Positions 29,236 to 41,109 of a stretch of 64,000 nt of DNA are shown here, piece by piece. The notes under the pieces are model-generated. The model saw nothing but the letters and a program-made list of their open reading frames with translations, was not told the origin of the DNA and ran no database searches. The position numbers were made by a program, and so were the translations under genes. How positions within the stretch are numbered: position 1 is the first letter of the stretch; every line of letters begins with the position of its first letter. Origin of the DNA: Acholoe squamosa (taxonomy: Eukaryota > Annelida > Polychaeta > Phyllodocida > Polynoidae); the NCBI GenBank assembly GCA_949317995.1, contig OX439038.1, positions 33,254,613 through 33,318,612 of the forward strand, written 5' to 3'.

Positions 29236-29764
29236 AAGGCCAAATCCCACTACATGGAAAATGGGTCTAAAACAGCTGTGATTCTGGCTATCGGCAGCCT
29301 TGGAGTCTTGTCAAAAACAAAATTCACAAGGGTTCCCATGCCACCCCTACCTTTATCAAACCCGACTACCAGCCAATATTGGAAGGGAAATGTCTGTAAA
29401 ATTCATCACTGTACTGAATAGTTGTTACTTTAAGTCACAAGTACAACGTTCTTATGACTATAGTGTGTGCAACTTGGGTCCTGATTTATGAAAAGATAAC
29501 ACACCTCTTGTGATTTACTAGAGATTTTTGTTTTCCTCTAAATCAAAGGGAATTTCCATATATTACAGAGATTTCTGGCCTCTTGTGAGGAAAATATCAA
29601 AAGCTTTTGATGTATTCCACCCCTGAAATAACAACACTTTGGCAAGGATTCTTAGCCATTATAGGAATTCCTTAGATGATATTACCACCCCAATATTGGC
29701 TAAGTAACCACATATCCTATATCACAAGGATTTTCTGGCTATTTTTGCGTTGTGGGATTTGGCC
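29236..29764. mobile_element. MITE family 1, copy 1
   Basis: Begins AAGGCCAAATCCCACTAC and ends GTGGGATTTGGCC, an inverted terminal pair. Two further copies at 60,130-60,757 and 61,615-62,250 share both termini and internal phrases such as TATCGGCA, CACAAGG and ATATTACCACC. None codes for a transposase. Confidence 0.75.
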
Positions 29765-30423
29765 CAAATTTAGAAATTAGGGGACATCAAACAAAAAACG
29801 TGCTTCATGTAGCAAGCATTATACCATGGTTATCACGCTCTTGAATGATTTTACGATGCCTGGAGCGGATAATGAAGTTCGAATAGTACATGCTAAATGA
29901 ACCCATGTTGACACTTGGATTGAGACGATGTGACAGCAAGTTGACAGTGAACAATTTAATTCACGGCCTCGTGCTTCTTATCTTCCCATAGAATCACCGT
30001 GTGCAACTCTATTTGTTATATATGCCCTTAATAAACAACCCATCTACAGCAGGTAACAGGGGCGGATGCATGATTTTCAGAAGGGGGAGGCGTGATTCTG
30101 ACCATTGGCATTAAGGACGAGCAAGTTTGTTAGAGCACTGACGAAAAAAGAGAACATCAGACTGCGTTTCACCTAGTCTCTGGTTCTGCCTGAGTATCAT
30201 GAGAGCCTCTGCTACAGGCTCTCCTCTGACATGCCATACTCATGCTGAGCCTGCTTCAATGCCACACATTGGGAAAAAGGATCAGCATAAGTATGGCACA
30301 AGGCTCAGGCATGGTGCCATACTCAGTCTGAATCTAACTGAATACTCCAGCAAAGCAGGGGTCTAGCCCCTACACTAATGTCTGAGATAATATCATATCT
30401 TAGCACGAACCACAGCACACACC
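29765..30423. other. Spacer with a hAT-like terminus
   Basis: CAGGGGCGGATGCATGATTTT at about 30,057 resembles the end of hAT-type short elements, but no partner end was found. Hairpin-prone ACTCAGGC / GCCTGAGTAT motifs at 30,190-30,340 recur at 37,120-37,450. Confidence 0.35.
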
Positions 30424-30491
30424 TCATTAGCTCAGTTGATATGGCACTGAACTTCACATCTGAAGGTAGCAAGTTCAAGCCCCATTGAGCA
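30424..30491 (+). pseudogene. tRNA-like sequence 1
   Basis: A-box-like TTAGCTCAGTTGATATGG and B-box-like AGTTCAAGCCC are correctly spaced. An anticodon-like arm CTTC...GAAGG resembles elongator tRNA-Met. The acceptor pairing is only about four pairs (CTCA/TGAG), so it is probably a tRNA pseudogene or SINE head. Confidence 0.5.
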
Positions 30492-30877
30492 TTTTTGTAA
30501 AGATTACTTATTTTGGTAAGTCAATCTTATTGCTACAATGTGAGCATGAATATGTATTCATAATGGGTTTGTGAGAAAATTGTTCCCTATTAAGCCCTCC
30601 TCTCACCCATTCTTGCACATACTCAATATCCTTTCTATTATCCTCTAGTCCTTGTAACCATGATATCTAAGAATATAATCTTATCTATATAGGAATATAA
30701 TAGGAATTTGTTACTAAAAAATTTAGAGTATGATCATATCTTTGCAGTAAATGCAAAAGTGACATATGGTCCTAGGCATATTTCTAATGTTTTGGGGCTT
30801 GGTAAAAAGTAGAATACCAGCTTTCAACACACACAGAGGGAGCAGATCATATGAGACTTCAAGTGGAGATCTTTCAG

Positions 30878-30951
30878 CACAGTCAACATGGTGTAGTGGT
30901 AACAAGTTTACCTTCATACCAGAAGATTATGAGTTCGCTTCCAGCCCAGGG
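30878..30951 (+). pseudogene. tRNA-like sequence 2
   Basis: An A-box-like TGGTGTAGTGGTAACA and a B-box-like GAGTTCGCTTCC flank a CTTC/GAAG anticodon-arm-like stem. Stems are imperfect, so this is probably a tRNA-derived repeat rather than a working gene. Confidence 0.4.
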
Positions 30952-31163
30952 ATTCTCTTGAAAGGCTGCATGTTTTCAACCAGAATTTTTTTGTTATGCA
31001 AAGAATTTTTTTCTTGCTATTTTCTGACTTGGCAGATGTTGAAGATTCTGTCAGTTTTCAAGCAAGCGTCTATCTCAATTAGTTACAAAGTTAGGTCTTA
31101 GAAAAACACACTGTAATAGATGAGATGTTTACTATTAAACTGAAAAAAAACGAAAAATGTTTC

Positions 31164-31236
31164 GCAGCACCACCGAGACTTGAACCTGAGACCCCTCACA
31201 TGCAAATCAAGAATCCTACCGCTGCACCACTGCTAC
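31164..31236 (-). pseudogene. tRNA-like sequence 3, TGC anticodon
   Basis: On the minus strand 73 bases run from GTAGCAG to GTGCTGC, which pair at six of seven positions like an acceptor stem. The A box TGGTGCAGCGGTAGGA and B box GGTTCAAGTCTC are good, and the anticodon loop would read TTTGCAT (TGC, Ala). The anticodon stem is weak and the D stem unclear, so a pseudogene or SINE head is more likely than a functional tRNA. Confidence 0.5.
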
Positions 31237-31527
31237 AACTGTTTAGCCAGGTTGCAATAGGCATATAAGTAGGACTGGGTTCTACTTAATGAGGAAATTG
31301 TGGACATTTGTCCTTACTAGGCAGGTTTAGTAGCCACTACATAGGTTAGATAAAGCAGACATGCAGCATACTTACAGCATTGGTACGTCTGCGGGGGACG
31401 TATGTCAGGGTTTCTAAACCTCCCTAGTATGGGCATATTTCCTTACTATTGTCACTCCGGTCTGTGTTTCCTATTAGTCTACTGGGCCTCATATGACCAA
31501 TGACATCTCATTGTAGTAGGTAACACC

Positions 31528-31600
31528 TGCCTCGTTAGCAAATATAGGAGCACAAAGGAGTCACAATCAGGAGGTACCCGGTTCAAATCCCACCAAGTAT
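31528..31600 (+). pseudogene. tRNA-like sequence 4
   Basis: A perfect B box GGTTCAAATCC lies 50 bases after a degenerate A box (GTTAGCAAATATAGG). No convincing acceptor stem. Confidence 0.4.
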
Positions 31601-31791
31601 CAATAAGGAAACTGAAACCAGGAATACACAATCTATTCATGGATTACTTAGACTGCCATAAGAAGTGGAATATTCAACCATCTGAAATCCTTGTATGTAT
31701 GAAACAATAGGCTTTTGTCATAGGGTGCCCTTAATTTCTATATTTCTTTAAAGTGTTAATCAAACCACTTAGGTGTAGGGCTAAATACACC

Positions 31792-32168
31792 TGTAATGGT
31801 CTGTGGTCTTACGGACCTAGGGGGTTCGGGTCTTACGATTCGGGAAAGAAAGAGTAAGACGGTGTTTCAAGTGTATGCCAACGGATAGTCTTTATTAAAA
31901 TACACACTCACGGCTACCCGGTAGTTATTAATAGGGCAGCTAACAAATGCTAAGGATGGTCTTACATACTTGGAGGCCAGAAGGGCCTCTGACGTAGCGG
32001 CTGAGCCCTGGGCTTTATATAAGGACCCAGGTGTTCGTTGTCAGATGTCCCCACAGACCCGGATCGGTGCTGCCACCTATCTGGAACCTGAGGAACGTCC
32101 GACGACTCGACTCACCCGCCACGTCAGACGGTACCCAACACTATGGTTATACAATAAGTACCTCTACA
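31792..32168 (-). repeat. Solo LTR, 377 bp
   Basis: Bounded by TG and CA and flanked by CACC on both sides (31,788-31,791 and 32,169-32,172). Read on the minus strand it starts TGTAGAGG, has a TATA box CCTTATATAAA (32,024-32,014) and AATAAA (31,896-31,891), and ends ACCATTACA. Start, end and length resemble the LTR at 53,392-53,755 (TGTAGGGG to ACCATTACA), so they may belong to related Ty3 families. No internal region remains, as expected after LTR-LTR recombination. Confidence 0.7.
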
Positions 32169-32189
32169 CACCCTACAGCTGACCCAGCA

Positions 32190-32515
32190 AATTGGTGTTG
32201 CTCTGAGTCAATGTGTGTGAGTGCTAACTTGTGCGCTCTACAGAAAAAAATGAGCCATCTTGTGTCACTGATGACACCGACTGGCACATACTGACACATG
32301 TATCACGACACAGCCCCACCCATGCTGACACATGTGTCATAACGCACACTAACCCATACTGAAGCATGTGTTATGACGCGGCCTCCTACATGTTGACGAA
32401 TGTGTTATACCGCAACCTCACCAGAGCTGACACATGAGTTATGACACATTCTCACACATAATGACACATGTGCCATAACACACTCTCACTCACACTCACG
32501 CATACTGACATTTCA
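32190..32515. repeat. TGACACATGTGTCATAACAC satellite block 1
   Basis: Degenerate units of roughly 50 bases containing CTGACACATG, TGTTATGACAC and CACACATA follow each other about six times. The internal TGACACATGTGTCA is itself palindromic. Confidence 0.65.
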
Positions 32516-33574
32516 ATATCCCTTTAGAATGGGGGGAGGGGTTCTTTTATTCAAAATCAAATATCATCAATTCATCCTGTTTCCACGTCCTTTTGATTTG
32601 TATAGGTATCTTGCATGACCTTTCTCCATGGATGATTCTTTGAGGTGCTCTTCATATACCTGTCAAAATATAAAACAGACAACAGACATGAACATTCAAT
32701 AAAGCGTAGCATAAACACATTTTCAGTACCACATATTTCTACACACCTGAATCTCCCACAGAAGAGAGTGATCCTTTTTTTAACAACAGGGGGTGGTGGA
32801 TTTTCATGTGGAAGCAAGGAGGGTCGAATTCCCCCCCCCCCATGTCTGAAAAATCATGCATGAACACGCCCTTTCAACCTCAGTAGTAATGCACAAGCCT
32901 ATTTCCTGAAAAGAAGTCAATTATTTTGCCTCTCCCTCAAAGGGTTGACAAAAAATTCCCCACCTCTTGAGAGGGTCAACATTTTTTGCCCCCCCCCCCT
33001 GGACCTGAATATTGTTTGCAATTGCGCCCTTTTAACCTATAGAGACACACAGGCTTTTTCATTGAAAAGAAGTAAAATAACTTTGGCCTCCCTAGAAGGG
33101 TTGAATTTGCTCGAGCATGCCCATTTAGCCTATTGTAATGCACAGACAAGAGGCTGAAAAAAATTTTACCCCCCTATCAAACCCACCAGCCCCCCTGTTG
33201 TTATAAAAATATCACTCCCTTATCTGCCATGAAATAGAAATGGAGTAAAATGTACTGCATTCTCAACCCATCCAACCTGGAAATTACCAACATGAAATGT
33301 GCAATCAACCAGGAATTTATAGATTAAGAAAAAGACAATATCATGATGTGCTTCTGTAGAACTGCAGGTCTTCTGGAATTCCAAGAAGAATCTGTACTAG
33401 GACTGTAAGACTACTCACCTTGTATGCAGTATCCTTGCCTCCTGTGCCTGTATGTTGTGAAACCGAATTTACAAATGCTGAGAACAAAGGAACTAGGAAA
33501 AGAAGGGAAATCTGAAATGGACTAATCAGGGGCTAAGAATTTGAAATTGACCAATCAGAATTCATGGAACTTGT
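32516..33574. other. Spacer with C- and G-run patches
   Basis: Contains C runs at 32,830-32,840 and 32,989-32,999 and a GGGGTTGGT-like direct repetition of AAGGGTTGA/GAGGGTCAA phrases. No gene recognised. Confidence 0.35.
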
Positions 33575-33755
33575 AGGATGTGTCACTGTGAGTGAGTGTG
33601 TGCCACAATGTGTGAGAACTGACATCTAGTGACACATAGTCACACATGCACCATAAAGGAAATACCAGGTTATGTCACTGTAAGTCAACTTACGTCATAA
33701 TGTGTGAGTACTGACACAGAGTGACACACATTCACACATGTGTCAAAACCTATCA
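33575..33755. repeat. TGACACA satellite block 2
   Basis: Two units of about 100 bases with GTGTCACTGTGAGTGAG and ACTGACAC...TGACACA phrases, clearly related to block 1 and block 3. Confidence 0.6.
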
Positions 33756-34199
33756 TGTTTGGATCAAATGCAGCATACTGCCCCTATTATCACCTAATGC
33801 ACAATCTGAATTGTCCTTATATCAAGAGTTCTTACACATCTTTCTTGAAAACATGCCACCTTCTTCTGTGCATCAAACTATCGATCATTTATGAAACCAA
33901 GACAAATCTGAGCCTCAATACTACATGAGATGTTGATGATTCCAATTCAGTGTTAAGTCCCATAGAAAAATGAAACTACCTCTTAATATGCCAAAGCCAA
34001 ATTTAAATTTATCTTTTCTGGTATCATTAGATTCCCTACATACATATTAATGCATATCACCTATAAACACATTGATTCATTAGGCAATATTAGTTGAATC
34101 ATCATTTATCTGATTTCCCCCTGCCCCAAAGTACACACATCCATACAAGTTCTCTCAGACCTAACACCTATGTTGTCATTGTGCTAACCTTCATAAATA

Positions 34200-34660
34200 T
34201 GCATGGCAGTGAGTGAATACTGACACCCACTGACACAAACTGACACATGCTCACATGTTGTCACCTCACACAAATATCTGTATGTGTCACTATGAGTCAC
34301 TCTGTGTGACTACTGGTATGGACTGGTGCCTGTTCATGCAGTGTCACCTCACATGGATAGTAAAATGTGTGAGCAAATGTTACTCTGTGTGACTACTGAC
34401 ACAGTCTGATGCATGCTCACACCGGTTCAGCTCACAAGAATCATGAAATGCATCACCATGAATCAGTCAATGTGACTACTGACACAGACTGGTGCATGCT
34501 CACCCTGCATAATCATATGACTTTTGGAGATGAGTCACTATGTGTCACAATATGTCACACATCGTGACTATTGACATACGGTGGCTCGAGCTGATGCTTT
34601 GTGTTATCACACGAAACCTGCTCACACTTGGTGGCACATGCTGGCTCAGACTGACACCAA
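34200..34660. repeat. TGACACA satellite block 3
   Basis: At least five units of about 75-95 bases with GAGTCACTRTGTGT, GACTACTGACACA and GGTGCATGCTCAC phrases. The Copia element starts 165 bases to the right. Confidence 0.65.
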
Positions 34661-34824
34661 TTTGCTGGAGAGTAGTTTAATAAGTGCTACAAATGCAGGG
34701 CTACATAACCATTACAATTTAGACTGTTTGTTAGCTCTATGTCAGCCTTATGATACAGTTCTGATTAATCACTCGTTAAGTGGGGTTGTGCCCACTGGGT
34801 AGTGTTGTTGCTGGACTCACTCTG

Positions 34825-34995
34825 TGATGAAATGAGGTGAAAGTAGGAACACTGAAGCCACACATCTTGCTCCATCTTGCTGCTGGTGCTGAGTGCTTTA
34901 TTGGTACAAACATGATGACGCTCATGAGCTTATGGTTATATGTGTTCCCACATTGATGCGATGTTCACGAAACATAGGATTGTACATTTCTAACA
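34825..34995 (-). repeat. 3' LTR of the Copia element
   Basis: 171 bases. The element-sense purine tract at 34,996-35,006 lies immediately next to it. Confidence 0.85.
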
Positions 34996-36887
34996 CTCCT
35001 CCTCAATACCAATGTTTCATGACATACCACATTTACTACATGAAGTACTTAGTATGAAACTAGTTACCAAATAACCAACACTACTTCTAGGTTATGGATT
35101 TAATCAAGACTTGAACTATATCATAGCAATGTCCTTGCTTTCTTATAAGTGTCCGGTTTCTCCAAGTCTCAGAGTAAACAGTTAAATACTACTATAGTAT
35201 TCAGTTCATAGTCCTTCTGGACAGTCCTTCAACTGTTTAGTATTAGTTTCACTTGAACAGTAACAGTTACTTGGAAATCTACATTTCTGTAGTTTCAGTT
35301 TCACTTGTTTTTCTTACTTAGTTACATGTTACACAGACTAGGTTAATTATCAAAAATCTTGACCAAATAGCAACGATTTCTGCTATTAGAATTTTTTAAT
35401 ATAGCATAAACCTAATCTTGGGAAGAGTGGTTTCTAGCACTTCATTCCCTGTGAGGATTTCATCCCTCATGTGAGGTTTTACCCCTCACTTCCCTAACTA
35501 ATTTAGTTCTTCAATATTTGCTGTCATTTTCAGAAAATGTTTCACCTAGCAAATATAGTTCTAGCCTCCAGATTCTCCTTCTGAAATGTTTACTCACAGC
35601 TTCTGTACAAAGTGTCAACTTGCTGCATCCTGTGTCCTCCTGTGGTATCTCAGTGCATTGCTCCATCATCTCAGTGCATCCTGACCGGACCCACCAGACA
35701 ATCGATTTCCATGTGCCTCCACCACCTCGCTGACAATAAACCAGAACTACTAATAATGTTTCTAACAGATCTGCTGTATACTCATAGTGCAAATGCATTT
35801 TACTAGCCTTACAGAGCCACCTATGATCCCGTATACAGTTGAGCCATAGGGTCATTTCATATTAACATACACATTGCTGACATCTGAAGCATTACTTAGC
35901 TGGACTTCTCCACTTATCTGGATGCTACAATTTCAACATCTCATGACTTGACACAATCAATTGTCCTTACTGTACCACTACAGCCTCTTTTGGTGCCTTC
36001 CTCACAGCACTAGATGTATCCTTCTGCACTAGACTCTCTGCAACTCTTGACACATCTTCTGCACTCTTTGACACATCTACTGATGTTTCCATGTGACAAA
36101 CAAACTAAGCTGATACAGAACTTTCTCCATGGCATCTTAAGCTCCTTCTTAACTGTAACCCTTCACTTGGACTTGCTGCCATTTTAGTTGTAACCCACAG
36201 ACTTCTAATACATACATAGAAAGTCACTCTATACAACTCCTCAAAATGGTTTACTCACAGCAAAATTACACAGTTCTCCTACACAGGGCTTCTAGCTTAT
36301 ACTCACTGCCACCTGTCCTTATAGTTCACAACTTGTACAGCTTCTTGTCACATCTGTTGCACACACATCTGTTGTGTCTGACATGTCCCCTGCTGCCTCC
36401 GACGGGTCGCGTGTGTCCCTGACAGGTCTCCTGTGCCTCTAGGACGTCTGCACATCGTACTCACGATGATCTTGGCACCCAGCCAACTTTTGCTGACCTA
36501 GTGACACACCCACGTCCGTGCAGCGAGCATCACTCTCCCAGCAGATCCTTTGGGAGCATCTACAGTAATTCCATGATGCCTAGGGCTCTCCTCATAGTCC
36601 CAAAGCTCCTCCTGTCAATTCTATACCACCCTGGTACATCCACGTTTGACCTGAACCTTGTTTTTCAGACTGTAATTGTGTGTTTCTGGCCGTTCTGGTG
36701 GCGATCCTTTCACCGGACAACCAGCTCCTGATGCTACATCTGCTGTCAGCATCCAACCCGTGGCTATCCATTAAAACGCCGACTTCACTTTGCCGACTTT
36801 ACACAGCCTGTGCCGTCCCTTAACACAGGCCTATGTCGTCCCTACATTACCTCCAACACTTCATCTACTCACAGGTACGCCTTGAAG

Positions 36888-36906
36888 CGAGTCCGGGCCC
36901 ATAACC
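36888..36906 (-). promoter_or_regulatory. Half-tRNA initiator-Met primer site
   Basis: Element-sense GGTTATGGGCCCGGACTCG begins at the base next to the LTR. The first twelve bases are the complement of the initiator tRNA-Met anticodon loop and stem (GGGCCCATAACC). This is the mode of priming known for copia, in which the tRNA is cleaved in the anticodon region. Confidence 0.75.
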
Positions 36907-37077
36907 TGATGAAATGAGGTGAAAGTAGGAACACTGAAGCCACATATCTTGCTCCATCTTGTTGCTGGTGCTGAGTGCTTTATTGGTACAAACTTGATGA
37001 CGTTCATGAGCTTATGGTTATACACGTTCCCTTGTTGATGCAACGTTCATGAAACATAGGATTGTACATTTCTAACA
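36907..37077 (-). repeat. 5' LTR of the Copia element
   Basis: 171 bases, TG to CA on both strands. Paired with 34,825-34,995 with a handful of substitutions and no length change. Confidence 0.85.
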
Positions 37078-37082
37078 CTCTG

Positions 37083-37679
37083 ACGGTAGAATCCAGCAAA
37101 GTGTGATCCTATGTATTGGGATACTCAGGCAGTGCATGACACCCTTGGTAAGAAAGACTCCTGCAATGTTGGAACCTGTTTAGGTAGGGTCCAGTATTGC
37201 CTGACCCTCTTCATAGAGATACTCAGGCAATGTCCTATTCTCTTCTATAATGTTACTCAAGTTGACCCTGGGCCTGTCTCTAATGAGACTCCTGCACTGT
37301 GGAAGTATGGCAGTAGAGAGGGTACAGCTATGCCAAACACACTCTTGAGGAGAGGGCCAGGTAGTGCTGGAGTATAACAGCACCCCAGTTCCACCCCAGG
37401 CTCAGCCTGAGTATCAAAATATACTCATTTTGGCGACATTTGCCTGAGCCTAAAAGCAGGGTCACTGTGAGTATCAGAATTTTCTCTGTGTAGGGTTTGG
37501 TCTTCTGGGGGTATGATACCCTAGGAAAATTTATCATTTTAGAATAAAGGCAAATGGTTATTTTGGTTGTTTCTGAGAGATGTACTGACTGAATCATTTG
37601 AGTTTTTGCCCATGGTTACATCCAGTATTTTTTTTAGAATAGTGAAAGACAAGAACTTCATTTTTATCCCATACCTTGT
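37083..37679. other. Spacer with ACTCAGGC motifs
   Basis: ATACTCAGGCA-type phrases occur three times and their reverse GCCTGAG twice, as at 30,190-30,340. No gene recognised. Confidence 0.35.
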
Positions 37680-37925
37680 CTCCACCCAAGTCGCATATAC
37701 CCTACCTCCATCCCAGCCTCCAATACCCTGCCCCCACTGAAGTCTCCAATATCCTGCCGCCACCAAAGTCTCTTATATCTAGCTGCCACCATCCAAGCCT
37801 CCTGAACCTTGCCTCAACCCAAGTCTCCCATAGCCTACCTCCAACCAGCCTCCTACACCCATGTATCCTATAGCATGCACTGTACCGTCTCCAGACTCCA
37901 AACCCTGCCACCGCCGCTGTCTAAC
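37680..37925. repeat. CCNTGCCNCCA minisatellite
   Basis: Degenerate units of about 28 bases of the type CTCCAATACCCTGCCCCCAC repeat about eight times. A related array on the same strand occupies 54,545-55,140. Confidence 0.6.
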
Positions 37926-37951
37926 ATGCACTGTATCAACCTCAGTCTCCA

Positions 37952-38765
37952 ACATTTTGTAGCATTAGTTGTTGACTATGACCAACATTATTGCCTTGGA
38001 AGCGAAGACACTACCTTGAGCCAATACGATGCTGTTCCATTTCAATAATCTCCCTTTTTATCTAAATGGATGTTTTCCATGCTAAATCTTTATCAATTCT
38101 CCTAACTCTTATCTAAAAAGGGTGCTGATTAAGAATATATATGTTTCTACTTCATAAAATTTGATGATGAGGCTGTATATGACTGAAATTCAAAATGGCC
38201 GACAATAGATTTAAATGTCACTTTAAATTACTTATATGTGCAGTGTAGAAAGTATCTGGTGGGTCCACCCCCTATAGATCAGCTCAGTAGAATAGAGTGG
38301 TGTATTTGTTTTGTTGCTAGGTGGTGTGGTTGCCTAGCAACAGTAGCTTTGCATAGCAACCAAGCCTGAAAATATGCTCAAAAGTGCATATCTGCATGGT
38401 TTCCTTTCCGCAACATACTCCCCTGATGTAAACTTGCATATATAATTCTTCTGTGACTTCCTTCATAGACTAGGAATATAGGTGATAAAAGGTTGCTACA
38501 TTGTGTGGTGGCCTAGCAATAGCAGTTTTGCATAGAAACGAAGCTTAGATTCATACCTGTAGGAACTATGTCTGCCCTCAAGGACATAGTTCACTACTTT
38601 CAAATTGCATATAGCTCCCCTGTGCCATCACACAGTATGAACATAAGTAGTAAATAGTTGCTATGTCATGTGGTTGCTTAGCAACCACAGGTTTACATAG
38701 AACCCCATGTCCAAATCTATGCAGATAGTTACAGATAAGTGTATGGCCTTGCCTCAAAAACTTGT
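37952..38765 (+). repeat. Left arm of a long inverted repeat
   Basis: About 0.8 kb that matches, in reverse complement and with roughly 90% identity by eye, the sequence at 53,757-54,044 followed by 41,110-41,655. It contains several GTTGCCTAGCAAC-type palindromes. The pair could be the ends of a foldback or long-TIR transposon with a 2.3-kb centre. The centre encodes nothing I recognise. Confidence 0.8.
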
Positions 38766-41109
38766 ATGTATAGCTCCCCTGTGCACATCTTAGAAAAGAA
38801 GCATATAACAGGTTACAAGGTCATGTGCTTGATGTTAGTCTACCTTTTAAAATCATCTAATTGACAGAGATCATAATTATGATAAGATAATGATAAAATG
38901 ATCAATTATTTGCTACTCCACACCCTGTGTTATTTTGTATATACATTTCTATGTAGCTCAGATCATCCATGATAACTTAGGATTGTAATTCCTAACAACT
39001 GTCCCCTGCCTCCCCTCATATCAAATTCCTGTTACCACTGCCATATTATTAAAATTTCCCATTGCTGGTACTGATAACACACATTTAGAATACAGAGAAT
39101 TGGCTCTCAGCCTCATTATGAACTGCATACCTAATTGCTTATCAAAAGCTTTGGGCAGCCTTCTTACCTGAAAGTAAGTGCAGGGTGGTTTGGTTCACAT
39201 AATATGTATATGATAATACTACTGAAGGCCACTGGTACACAGTACCTTGAGTATCTTCTACCATTCCACATCACTCACAGTTGACATGGTGGTGGATTGG
39301 TCTAGCTTATAGAAGAGGGAAGTGTAATCCATATTGTACAAATTGCTCCTATCATATCTAGAAAGCACCTGAGGATACTGTTGTGCTTCTGTCACCTTCA
39401 CTATAATCTGCAGTCTCTCTCTCACCCCATGTAACCTATGACTGGAGATCATCTTCCTGCCTTTGGCAATTAATAGCCATCTTTTAATGTAACCCAGGGT
39501 TTAAACATTGAGCTGCTCACCACAGTGCCAAGTCATATATTGCATCTTTTAAAGATTGCATCCCAACTAAAATTCTCTCATTTTTCAGTTGTGCCATATT
39601 TGTATGTGTAATACTATCCTATAAATCCTCCTTGAGTTTTAAAACATTGTGCAATATATTTCAAACATGAAATAGGCTCATTATCACACATAATTTTTAC
39701 TGTAGGTCGACACTAAAACCACCGGATAACAAAGCACATGTTTTGGTACTTCATGGATGAGTAATCACCTCTGTAGACTGCAATCCTAATGGCCCATTAG
39801 TGGCACCTTGTGGCTAAGGTATGCACTGCATGCCCTTAGCACATGAACAAGTTTGTTTGAAACAAGGGTTTACATATATTGCTTCTTTTCCAAATTGTTA
39901 TTGCAAATGATATGAGACAGAATGCAACACTTCACAAGTAGCAACAAACAACACAGGACACCCGTTAAGACAGGTAGTAAAGCAGGTGGTATAATTGTAG
40001 AGGCCAGCTGATGGAGCCCCCTTCAGTTATAGTCCTTACCTGCCCTGGACTAGTGAGAAACCTGATTTACATTTCCCGCCATAGATAGGAGGTATTGTAC
40101 ATCTGGGTTCCCTCTTATACACAGAAATAGAGAGCATTCACATCAAAATGCTATACGTCATTCGTTTCAGGAGTAGGTAATAGTGGACACAGTGTGTTTA
40201 ATTAATGACTTTCCACCTGGTCATTTTAGTTGAAATTGCATCTTTAATCAGCAATCCCAGACTTGACCATTAACTCTGTAATTCATTTTGCAGGAAGGTT
40301 TGATTAACATAGGAGAGAAGAAAGCATAGTATGTTGAATGGCTGTGATGGGTACAACACTACAAATCGACAGAATGGTGAGTTTATTGGAGGTGTGAGCA
40401 TTATCAATGACATCTGACAGATAGGCACAAAGTAACAAGAAGCTATTAAGATCAAGCTAGCCATTCTAGAATATATTGGCTCGCAACTTGCCTGTATATT
40501 GGAGACATGACTCAAGAAGTTACCAGTCAATCATCCCCTGTTTTCACCCTCACACACAAGGGGCACCCCAATGCTTTACCTGTCTCTCCTATACAGATAT
40601 TTGGAATATAAAGTGTGATTGGAGATCTCAAACTCCCATCTAATGGAGTTCAAGTGAACTATTCCCAAGGACCTGGCGAAAAATGACCTACCCCCTATCT
40701 CTAACTTGGGAGTATGAATGCATGTGATAAATAAATTAATTACAACAAGTACAACATCTACATCATCAAAACACACATTTACTACCTTGTTCTTGTGTTA
40801 TTGTGGCTAATACTTTCACACAACTAGACTGATTTTCTGAGATTGATAATCTCTTAACCCAGCCAGACTCTTACTGATCACTTCAGAATCCTAATACTTT
40901 AGGTTTACTTTCAAAAATTATCTGTCATTTGAGGTCTGTTCAATGATCTTAGCACTCCTCATCCCCAGTAAGGGTAAGTAAGCCTGTAGTTCCTATCCAG
41001 ATCTCTATTCCATTTAAACAATGCTCTGGCATAATCATGACTATAGATGCTCTTTACCATCAAGGTTCCTTTTCCCAACCTACTCTACCATTGAGAATTG
41101 TATGTTCCA
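38766..41109. other. Centre of the long inverted repeat
   Basis: AT-rich, with only short frames and no transposase motif. The segment 40,490-40,700 is a diverged direct copy of 54,664-54,885 (shared phrases CAATCATCCCCTGT, ACCTGTCTCTCCTATACAGAT). Confidence 0.45.

Larger units (their letters stand above)
34825..37077 (-). mobile_element. Non-autonomous Copia element
   Basis: Two 171-bp LTRs (34,825-34,995 and 36,907-37,077) bound 2,253 bases, with the 5-bp target duplication CTCTG on each side (34,820-34,824 and 37,078-37,082). Read on the minus strand the LTR starts TGTTAGAAATG, typical of Copia. A purine tract TTGAGGAGGAG abuts the 3' LTR. The primer site GGTTATGGGCCC directly after the 5' LTR matches the anticodon-loop half of initiator tRNA-Met, as in Drosophila copia. 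The 1.9-kb interior has no recognisable gag or pol and only short frames, so it must depend on a full-length relative. The LTRs differ at several positions, so it is much older than the 17-kb element. Confidence 0.85.

Noticed and set aside
31164..31236. Functional tRNA-Ala(TGC)
   Set aside because: The acceptor pairs well but the anticodon stem is poor and the D arm does not pair, so it is listed as a pseudogene-like sequence.
32572..32817. 81-codon minus-strand frame
   Set aside because: No recognisable domain, signal peptide or splice context.
35511..35855. 114-codon minus-strand frame inside the Copia element
   Set aside because: No gag, RT, RNase H or integrase motif; treated as non-coding interior.
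36905..36935. CTGATGA...GAAA resembling a hammerhead ribozyme core at the Copia LTR edge
   Set aside because: The intervening bases do not form stem II and no cleavage triplet with stems I and III is seen.
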